Source: [Zimmermannella] faecalis ATCC 13722
Lineage (GTDB): Bacteria > Actinomycetota > Actinomycetes > Actinomycetales > Microbacteriaceae
Direction: 5' to 3'
Assembly: GCF_000381765.1 (NCBI RefSeq)
Contig: NZ_KB907075.1
Span: 1-64,000 of the forward strand
Length of the DNA stretch: 64,000 nucleotides
The translations under genes and the position numbers were made by a program. Positions 57,409 to 64,000 of the stretch are shown in pieces. The number at the start of each line of letters is the position of its first letter. Positions within the stretch are counted from its first letter, which is position 1. The notes beneath the pieces were generated by a model that searched no databases, was not told the origin of the DNA, and saw only the letters and a list, made by a program, of their open reading frames with translations.

Positions 57409-59153
57409 GCATCCCCCTGCTGCGCTGCGATCGGCTCGCCGTCACGCACCGCGATGCCGCGCGCCCGACGCCCGTCGACGTGTCGTTCGAGGTCGCGGCG
57501 GGCGAGGTGCTGCTCGTGCTCGGGCCGTCGGGCAGCGGCAAGTCGACGCTCGCGCTCGCGCTGAACGGGCTCGTGCCGAAGAGCGTGTGGGCCGAGGTCG
57601 ACGGCCGGGTCGAGCTCGGCGGCGACGCGCTCGACGACCTGCGGCTCGCCGAGGCGAGCGCCCGCGTCGCGACCGTGTTTCAAGACGCCGACGCGCAGAT
57701 CATCGCCGGCACGGTCACCGACGAGGTCGCGTTCGGGCCCGAGAATCTCTGCGTTCCGGCGGCCGAGGTGGATGCGCGGGTCGAGCGGGCGCTGCGGGCG
57801 GTCGGCCTCTGGAATCGTCGCGACGACGCCCCCGAGCACCTCTCGGGCGGGGAGCGGCAGCGGCTCGCGATCGCGGCGGCGGTCGCGCAGGAGGCGCCCT
57901 GCCTCGTGCTCGACGAGCCGACCGCGAACCTCGACGTGCGCTCGACCGCCGAGGTGTACGACGTGCTCGACGGCATCCGTGCCCGCGGTGACATCGGCAT
58001 CGTGCTCATCGAGCACAACCTCGACCAGGCGCTGCGCATCGCGACGCGCGTGCTCGTGCTCGACCATGACGGCCGGCCCGCGATGACGGGCACGCCCCGC
58101 GAGGTGCTCGTCGACGGGGCCGCGACGCTCGCCCGGCTCGGCGTGTGGCTGCCGGTCGCGACGCAGCTCGGGCTGCGGCTGCGCGGCGCCGGGATGCGGC
58201 TGCCGCGGCTGCCGCTCACCGTCGCGGAGCTGCGCGGGATGCTCGAGGCGGGGTTGGGGCGCGAAGCTTCGGACCAGCCTGGCGCTGAGCCCGCGCCGGT
58301 CGCCGTGACGGAGTTCGCTCGCCCAGCTGCCCGCACCGACGCCGCCACCCCCGAGGCCCTCGGTGCCCGCGGCCTCACGGTGCGCGCGGGCGGCCGCGAG
58401 GTGCTCCGCGACGTGACGCTCTCGGTGCCGCGGGGCTCGTTCGCCGCGCTCGTCGGGCCGAACGGCGCCGGCAAGTCGACGCTGCTCCACGCCCTCACGG
58501 GCATCACTCCCCCGCCGCCCGGCGAGGTCTTCGTTGACGGCAAAGACGCCGCGCGCCTCCCCGAGCGGGCGCTGCGCGATCGCGTCGGCATCGTGTTCCA
58601 GAACCCCGAACAGCAGTTCCTCACCGGCCGTGTGCGCGACGAGCTCGCCCTCGAGCTGCGCAGCCGCGGGCTCGACGCCGACGAGATCGACGCCCGCGTC
58701 GCCGCGTCGCTCGAACGCTTCGATCTCGCGGCGCACGCCGAACAGCATCCGTTCGTGCTGTCGGGCGGGCAGAAGCGCCGGCTCTCGGTCGCGACCGCGC
58801 TCGTGTCGGGCGCGCGGACGCTCGTGCTCGACGAGCCGACGTTCGGGCAGGACGAGGCGCGGGCCGCCGAGCTCGTCGCGATGCTGCGCGAGCTCGTTGA
58901 CGGCGGCACGACCGTGCTCATCGCGACGCACGACCTGCAGCTCGCGGCCGAGGAGGCCGACCGGATGCTCGTGCTCGCCGACGGCGCGCTCGTCGCCGCG
59001 GGCCCGACGCACGAGGTGCTCGCGGGCGACAGCCTCGAGCGGGTCGGGCTCGGCCTGCCGCCGGTCGCGGCCGCGTTCCGGGGGCTGCCCGAGCCGCTCG
59101 GCGGCATCATGCGGCTGCGGGAGCTCCCCACGACGATTGCGACGGCGCCGTGA
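57405..59153 (+). CDS. ECF transporter ATPase with two fused ABC domains (YkoD-like)
   Basis: The product has 582 residues. Two complete ABC domains are fused. The first (about 1-225) has GPSGSGKST, LSGGERQR and LVLDEPTANLD. The second (about 325-550) has GPNGAGKST, LSGGQKRR and LVLDEPTFGQDE. Each has its H-loop (EHNLDQ; THDLQL). This is the EcfA-EcfA' fusion of YkoD transporters. GTG at 57405 overlaps the S-component stop by four bases, and its own stop overlaps the T-component start (GTGA), so the trio is tightly coupled. Confidence 0.92.
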   Translation: MSIPLLRCDRLAVTHRDAARPTPVDVSFEVAAGEVLLVLGPSGSGKSTLALALNGLVPKSVWAEVDGRVELGGDALDDLRLAEASARVATVFQDADAQIIAGTVTDEVAFGPENLCVPAAEVDARVERALRAVGLWNRRDDAPEHLSGGERQRLAIAAAVAQEAPCLVLDEPTANLDVRSTAEVYDVLDGIRARGDIGIVLIEHNLDQALRIATRVLVLDHDGRPAMTGTPREVLVDGAATLARLGVWLPVATQLGLRLRGAGMRLPRLPLTVAELRGMLEAGLGREASDQPGAEPAPVAVTEFARPAARTDAATPEALGARGLTVRAGGREVLRDVTLSVPRGSFAALVGPNGAGKSTLLHALTGITPPPPGEVFVDGKDAARLPERALRDRVGIVFQNPEQQFLTGRVRDELALELRSRGLDADEIDARVAASLERFDLAAHAEQHPFVLSGGQKRRLSVATALVSGARTLVLDEPTFGQDEARAAELVAMLRELVDGGTTVLIATHDLQLAAEEADRMLVLADGALVAAGPTHEVLAGDSLERVGLGLPPVAAAFRGLPEPLGGIMRLRELPTTIATAP

Positions 59154-60061
59154 GCCCGCGCACGCAGCCGACGGCCGAGGCAACCGCGTCGGTCTCCACT
59201 CAGGCCCAAGACGCCGCGAGTGCCCGCGAGCGCGAGCTCGCCCGCATCGACGCGCGCTTCGACCGCGCGACCCTCGAGGAGTCGCGACGCCTCGGGCTGC
59301 CGCTGCTGCACCGCATCCACCCGCTCGTGAAGCTCGTGGTGACGCTCGTGCCGATGATCGCGCTGTTCACGGTCGGCGGCTGGCGCGTGCCGGCGCTCGT
59401 CGCCGCCGTCGCGCTCGTGCTGCTCGTCGCCGGCACCCGCCTGCGCTGGCGCACCCGCGTCGCCCTGCTCGTCGGCGTGCCCGTGCTCGCGCTCGTGCTC
59501 TCGGTGACGCTCGGCGTCTGGGTCAATCCCGTGCTCGGCGAGGGCACGCCCGTGCTGTTCGCGATCGGTGCGTGGGAGTTCACGCTCGGCACGTGGGAAC
59601 ACGGGCTCGCGAACTCGCTGCGGCTCATCGCGCTGTTCGCCCTCGCGATGCTGAGCGGCGCATCGACCTCGGGCGCCGACTTCGTGCGCGCGCTCGTGCA
59701 GCACCTGCGCGTGCCGTACCGGTTCGGCTACGCGGGCATCGCGGCGTTCCGGTTCGTGCCGCGATTCCGCCACGAGCTCGAGAACATTCGCCGCGCGCAC
59801 CGGGCCCGCGGCATGGCGTTCGGGCACGGACCGGGCGGCTGGCTGCGGCGGCACCGCGCCTCGCTCGTGCCGCTGCTCGCGGGCTCGATGCGGCACGCCG
59901 ACCGCGTCGCCCTCGCAATGGATGCGCGCGGCTTCGGCTACGCCGCGACCCGCACCGAACGGCACCCGCTGCGCTTCATCGCCCTCGACTGGGTGTTCCT
60001 CGCCGCGGGGCTCGTCGCGTTCGCAGCGTGCTTCGTCGGTGGGGTGCTGCTCGGAGGTTAG
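59150..60061 (+). CDS. ECF transporter T component (YkoC-like)
   Basis: The product has 303 residues. After a hydrophilic N-terminus (1-45), about five membrane helices and the two conserved Ala-Arg-Gly motifs of EcfT appear (RRAHRARGMAF, ALAMDARGFGY). These contact the ATPase. The GTG at 59150 overlaps the ATPase stop. The stop codon overlaps the stop of the convergent helicase gene by three bases (60059-60060 shared), so the two transcripts must overlap. Confidence 0.9.
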   Translation: MSPRTQPTAEATASVSTQAQDAASARERELARIDARFDRATLEESRRLGLPLLHRIHPLVKLVVTLVPMIALFTVGGWRVPALVAAVALVLLVAGTRLRWRTRVALLVGVPVLALVLSVTLGVWVNPVLGEGTPVLFAIGAWEFTLGTWEHGLANSLRLIALFALAMLSGASTSGADFVRALVQHLRVPYRFGYAGIAAFRFVPRFRHELENIRRAHRARGMAFGHGPGGWLRRHRASLVPLLAGSMRHADRVALAMDARGFGYAATRTERHPLRFIALDWVFLAAGLVAFAACFVGGVLLGG

Positions 60062-61647
60062 CTGTCCGCCTGGGTCTCCGGGGCCGCGGTCTCCGGGGCC
60101 CCGCTCGCCGCGAACTCGGCAAGCTCCGGCCCGCCCGGCGTGGCCGCGACCACCGGGGCATCGAGCCCGACCTCGGCGAGCAGCCCGCGCATCCGGTCAC
60201 GGTGCGAGGGCGTCACGAGGGTGACGACCGTGCCGCGCGCATCCGCCCGGCCCGTGCGGCCCGCGCGGTGCACGTACGTCTTCGGCCCGGTCGGCGGGTC
60301 GAACTGCACGACGAGGTCGATGTCATCGACGTGGATTCCGCGCGCCGCGACGTCGGTCGCAATGAGCACGTCGACCTTGCCCGCCTGGAACTTGCGGAGG
60401 TTCGCGGTGCGCGCCTCCTGCGACAGGTCGCCGTGCAGCGCGAGCGACGCAACCCCGTGCTCGGCGAACGCGTCGACGAGCCGGTCGGCGCCGAGCTTCG
60501 TGCGCACGAACACGAGCACGCGCCCGCCCGCGCCCGCGAGCTCGGCCGCGACCGCGTCCTTGTCATCACGACGCACGGCGAGGATGCGGTGGTCGATCGC
60601 CGCGCGGTCGTCGGCGACCTCGTAGACGGCCGGGTCGGGCAGGTAGCGCTCGACCAGGCCACGAACCTGGCTGTCGAGTGTCGCCGAGAAGAGCATCCGC
60701 TGCCCCGAGGGGCGCGTGCGGAACAGGATGCTGTTCACCTGCTCGATGAAGCCCATGTCGCTCATGATGTCGGCCTCGTCGAGCACCGTGATGACGATCT
60801 GGCTGAGGTCGAGCGCGCCGCGGTCGGCGAGGTCGTTCAGGCGGCCGGGCGTGCCGATGACGATGTCGACGCCGCGCTTCAGGCCCGCACGCTGCGCCGA
60901 GGCCGGCACGCCGCCGTAGAGCTGCGTCGTGAACAGGCCGATCGCGCGGGCGAGCGGCTGGATCGTGCGGTCGATCTGCAGCGCGAGCTCGCGGGTCGGC
61001 GCAATCACGAGTGCCTGCGGGGCGCGGCCCTCGGCGCGGCCGCGGTTGCCGCGCAGCAGGTAGAGGCGCTCGACGAGGGCCGCGCCGAACGCGATCGTCT
61101 TGCCCGAACCCGTGCGGCCGCGGCCGAGCACATTGCGGCCCGCGAGCGAGTCGGGAATCGTCGCGACCTGCAGCGGATACGGCGTCTCAGCCCCCTGCTT
61201 CGCGAGCTCGCGGATGATGCGCGGGCCGAGCCCCAGGTCGGCGAACGTGATGCCCTCGGCCTCGGCCGCCGTGATCGCGCGGGCCTCGAGGGGCGGATAC
61301 ACGCGGTCGCTCTCGAGGCGCGGCGCGCGGCGGTCGGGGGTGTGGTTGGTGTCGGTGTGCTGCGTGTTGCCGCGCTTGGTGTCGGTGGCGCGGGCGTTTC
61401 GGGTGTCGCTGTTCCGGGCGTTGGTGCGCTTGGCGTCGCCGCGCTTCGCTGCGGCGCCGCGGGGCTCGGGCGGGGTCGCCTTCGGGCGCGCCGACGGTTC
61501 GGGACGGCCACCCTTGCCGGCGCCGCCCTTGCCGGTGCTGCCCTTCGCAGCACCGCCCTTCGCTGCGCCGAACTTGGAGGCGGCGAACTTGCCGCCCTTC
61601 TTCTTGCGCGGCTCGTAGTTCGAGGGGGCCTTGTAGCCTCGGGCCAT
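60058..61647 (-). CDS. DEAD-box ATP-dependent RNA helicase
   Basis: The product has 529 residues. The N-terminal 130 residues are low-complexity and basic (KKKGGKFAASKFGAAKGGAA), probably binding RNA. The helicase core has the Q-motif region, RGRTGSGKTIAFGAALVERL (Walker A), APTRELALQID, DEAD in TVLDEADIMSDMGF, SATLDSQ and HRAGRTGRADARG. It remodels RNA or ribosome precursors. ATG at 61647 has AGGAGG six bases upstream. It converges with the T-component gene, overlapping at the stop. Confidence 0.93.
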   Translation of the reverse strand: MARGYKAPSNYEPRKKKGGKFAASKFGAAKGGAAKGSTGKGGAGKGGRPEPSARPKATPPEPRGAAAKRGDAKRTNARNSDTRNARATDTKRGNTQHTDTNHTPDRRAPRLESDRVYPPLEARAITAAEAEGITFADLGLGPRIIRELAKQGAETPYPLQVATIPDSLAGRNVLGRGRTGSGKTIAFGAALVERLYLLRGNRGRAEGRAPQALVIAPTRELALQIDRTIQPLARAIGLFTTQLYGGVPASAQRAGLKRGVDIVIGTPGRLNDLADRGALDLSQIVITVLDEADIMSDMGFIEQVNSILFRTRPSGQRMLFSATLDSQVRGLVERYLPDPAVYEVADDRAAIDHRILAVRRDDKDAVAAELAGAGGRVLVFVRTKLGADRLVDAFAEHGVASLALHGDLSQEARTANLRKFQAGKVDVLIATDVAARGIHVDDIDLVVQFDPPTGPKTYVHRAGRTGRADARGTVVTLVTPSHRDRMRGLLAEVGLDAPVVAATPGGPELAEFAASGAPETAAPETQADS

Positions 61648-61736
61648 TCGGCACCTCCTGGTTGCTCGACTTCTAGGGTAGCGACCGCACGCCGCGCCGC
61701 CCGCGAGCGCCATGGGCGGGCGCGGGCAGCGCTCCG

Positions 61737-64000
61737 CTACGCGAGCCCGGCTTCGCGCAACCGGGCCTCGTTGCGTTCGGCGCGGCGGCGGGCGCGGCGC
61801 TCGCGGCGGCCCTCGACGAGCACATAGAGCGCGGGCAGCACGACGAGGGTGAGCAGAGTCGACGAGAAGAGCCCGCCGATCACGACGACCGCCATCGGCT
61901 GCGAGATGAACCCGCCGTGTCCGGTGATGCCGAGCGCCATGGGCGTGAGCGCGAGGATCGTCGCGAGCGCGGTCATGACGATCGGCCGCACACGTCGCGT
62001 CGAGCCCGCGAACGTCGCGGTAGGCACGTCGTCGCCGCGGCGCCGGTACTGGTTCACGAGGTCGACGAGCACGATCGCGTTCGTCACGACGATGCCGATG
62101 AGCATGAGCACGCCGATGAGCGACGCGACGCCGAGCGGGATCCCGGTGCCGACCTGCAGCGCGATCGCACCCGTCGCGGCGAACGGCACCGACACGAGCA
62201 GCAGCAGCGGCTGCAGCAGGCTCTTCAGCGTCGCGACCATGACGATGTACACGACGAGAATCGCGGCGAGTAGCGCGAGTCCGAGCTGCTCGAACGCCTC
62301 CTGCTGGTCGGCTGCCGAGCCGCTGAGCTCAACCGTCGCGCCGCCCGGCAGCTCGACACCGTCGAGCGCCTCGGTGATGTCGCCGCTGAGCCCGCCGAGG
62401 TCGTCGTTGTCGCTCACGATCGTGAGTTCGGTGTACGGCGTGCCCGAGGTTGAGGTGATCGCGGCCGGACCGTCAACGACCTCGACGTCGGCGAGGTCGC
62501 TCAGCGGCACAGTGCCGGCGCCGACGGGAATCGGCAGCTCGCGCAGCTCGTCGACCGAGGTGGGTGCCTCGCCCGACCCGACGAAGTAGAGCTGCAGCGA
62601 CGTGCCGTCGATCATGATCGACCCGACCGGCACCGGCTGCAGCGCCTGCGCGACCTGCCCGCCGATCGCAACCTCGTTGAGGCCGTACTTCGCGGCCTCG
62701 GTCGCGTCGATGTTCAGCTCGACGAACGGGCGCGTCTCATCGACGCTGCTCGTCACCTGCTGCACGCCCTCGACGCCCTCGAGCGCGGGCACGACGGCAT
62801 CGGATGCGTCGGTCAGCGTCTCGGCGTCGGGCGCGGCGACGCGCACGGTCACGTCGGTCGAGAACCCGGCCGACGCGCCGATCTCGATCTCGCCGACGTC
62901 GTCGCGCTGCTCGAATTCGTCGCGCAGCTGCTGCTGAATCGCGTCGGCGTCGGCGTTCTCGTCGGTCGTGATCGACCACGTGATCGTGTTCGATCCGCCG
63001 AGGAACAGCGACTCGAGGCCACCGCCGCCGTAGTTCACCTGCACGATCTCGATGCCGTCGGTGCCCTCAAGCACCTGCTCGACGCGCTCGGCGTGCTCGG
63101 TCTTCGACTCGAGGGAGGCGTTCGGCGCGACTTCCTGCGTCATCGCGAACGTGTTCTGCCCGGCCGAGCCGAGGAAGTTCGTCTTCATGAGCGGCACGAG
63201 CGCGACCGTGCCGATGAGCACGACCACGGCGCCGACGAGCACCCAGGCCGGGCGGCGGATGATGCCGCGCAGCAGCGGCTCGTACGCCTTCTGCAGCCAG
63301 TTGCGGGGTTCCTCGGCCTCGGGGGCGTCGGGTTCGGAGGCAGAGTCGGATGCGGCGCTCGCGTCGTCGGCGACGAGCAGCGCCCGCTTCGCCTCGGCCT
63401 CGGCGGCGGCCGACTCGGGCGTGATGATCGCGTGCTTGCCGGTCGCGGGCGACGCGTCGGCGGAGGCGTCCGCCGGAGCGTCCGAAGGGACCTCCGCCAC
63501 CGCATCCTCACGCACCGCATCCGCCTTCTTCGCCGCCCGCACGCGGGCACCACCGAGGAACCAGTACGCGAGCACCGGGACGATCGTGAGCGAGACGAAC
63601 AGCGAGGCGAGGAGAGCGACGGCGCTCGTGAGTCCGAACGGCCGGAACAGCTCGCCGGTGACGTCGCCGACGAAGATGACGGGCAGGAACACCGCGACCG
63701 TCACGAGGGTCGACGCGGTGATCGCCATGCCGACCTCGCGCACGGCCTCGACGATGATGCGCGCCCGCTCGCCGCCGCGCAGCGACGCCGACGGGTGCAT
63801 CGTGAGGTGCCGTCGGATGTTCTCGACGACGACGATCGAGTCGTCGACGACGCGGCCGATCGCGATCGTGAGCGCGCCGAGCGTGAGCACGTTGAGCGAG
63901 TAGTCGAGGAACGTGAGCGCGATGAACGTCACGAGCAGCGAGGTCGGAATCGAGATCGCCGTGATGAGCGTCGCGCGCACCGAGAAGAGGAAGAAGAAGA
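61737..64000 (-). CDS. RND-family efflux transporter (AcrB/HAE1-like), 5' part outside window
   Basis: At least 754 residues are visible, lacking the N-terminal portion: the reading frame runs without interruption to base 64000. Conserved RND motifs are present: RATLITAISIPTSLLVTFIAL, TIAIGRVVDDSIVVVENIRRHL (the two proton-relay aspartates of TM4), and GIPLGVASLIGVLMLIGIVVTNAIVLVDLVNQYR in the second half. A long Ala/Asp-rich insertion lies near the middle. In Gram-positive bacteria such pumps export drugs or lipids at the inner membrane. The gene probably starts beyond the right edge. Confidence 0.9.
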   Translation of the reverse strand, partial: FFFLFSVRATLITAISIPTSLLVTFIALTFLDYSLNVLTLGALTIAIGRVVDDSIVVVENIRRHLTMHPSASLRGGERARIIVEAVREVGMAITASTLVTVAVFLPVIFVGDVTGELFRPFGLTSAVALLASLFVSLTIVPVLAYWFLGGARVRAAKKADAVREDAVAEVPSDAPADASADASPATGKHAIITPESAAAEAEAKRALLVADDASAASDSASEPDAPEAEEPRNWLQKAYEPLLRGIIRRPAWVLVGAVVVLIGTVALVPLMKTNFLGSAGQNTFAMTQEVAPNASLESKTEHAERVEQVLEGTDGIEIVQVNYGGGGLESLFLGGSNTITWSITTDENADADAIQQQLRDEFEQRDDVGEIEIGASAGFSTDVTVRVAAPDAETLTDASDAVVPALEGVEGVQQVTSSVDETRPFVELNIDATEAAKYGLNEVAIGGQVAQALQPVPVGSIMIDGTSLQLYFVGSGEAPTSVDELRELPIPVGAGTVPLSDLADVEVVDGPAAITSTSGTPYTELTIVSDNDDLGGLSGDITEALDGVELPGGATVELSGSAADQQEAFEQLGLALLAAILVVYIVMVATLKSLLQPLLLLVSVPFAATGAIALQVGTGIPLGVASLIGVLMLIGIVVTNAIVLVDLVNQYRRRGDDVPTATFAGSTRRVRPIVMTALATILALTPMALGITGHGGFISQPMAVVVIGGLFSSTLLTLVVLPALYVLVEGRRERRARRRAERNEARLREAGLA

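Overview
The window is a 64-kb stretch of very GC-rich chromosome from a high-GC Gram-positive bacterium (Actinomycetota, most likely Microbacteriaceae or a close relative). The basis is GAC/GTC/CTC/CGC-rich codon use, frequent GTG and TTG starts, a tRNA Glu-Asp-Phe cluster, class C sortase pili, a DinB-fold mycothiol-type transferase and an AbiEi/DUF559-type actinobacterial nuclease. No phage, IS transposase, CRISPR array or rRNA gene was recognised. Gene names and functions come from reading protein motifs by eye, with no database search.

Layout. 1-4418 is the N-terminal part of a huge secreted surface protein with nine Ig-like repeats and an Ala/Asp/Pro tail, running off the left edge. 5079-8121 holds a FAD oxidoreductase and an RNB ribonuclease, divergently transcribed. 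8145-22052 is a surface-pilus island: a tip adhesin, a major pilin and a class C sortase in one minus-strand operon, embedded among three large paralogous LuxR-type regulators that all have the same altered P-loop (GWGRTT-like, Arg in place of Lys). 22540-26627 encodes a membrane sensor histidine kinase, translationally coupled to a membrane glycosyltransferase 2 protein whose C-terminus resembles a histidine-phosphotransfer domain without the histidine, and facing them a single-domain CheY-like receiver. This is the best candidate for an undescribed signalling system here.

26680-30410 holds small metabolic and regulatory genes, including a TetR/NAD-epimerase divergent pair with three copies of an 11-bp operator. 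30470-30808 carries three tRNAs. 31126-36133 holds an M23 peptidase, pyrophosphatase, tilS, hpt, acylphosphatase and a TipA-like MerR regulator. 36156-42444 holds an ascorbate-type PTS (IIC and a fused IIA-IIB), a YciI protein, an MFS exporter, a FUSC protein and a PabC-like class IV aminotransferase. 42512-46069 is a 1185-residue membrane protein with two FUS-like GYGQQ low-complexity domains and a C-terminal variant leucine-rich repeat. 46414-52203 holds rhodanese, RecQ, a small membrane protein, a zinc metallopeptidase and an acyl-CoA oxidase.

52204-53996 is a small accessory island: one AbiEi/DUF559-like nuclease gene bracketed by two 102-bp direct repeats, each built of palindromes and followed by a G-rich tract. 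53997-64000 holds a NatAB-like ABC exporter, a pseudo-receiver protein lacking its phospho-acceptor Asp, a YkoE-type ECF vitamin transporter (S, double ATPase, T), a DEAD-box helicase and the C-terminal part of an RND efflux pump running off the right edge.

How the parts relate: the pilus genes and their three neighbouring regulators probably form one surface-attachment module. The kinase, glycosyltransferase and receiver probably form an envelope-polysaccharide module. The rest is ordinary housekeeping, apart from the nuclease island and the GYGQQ membrane protein.
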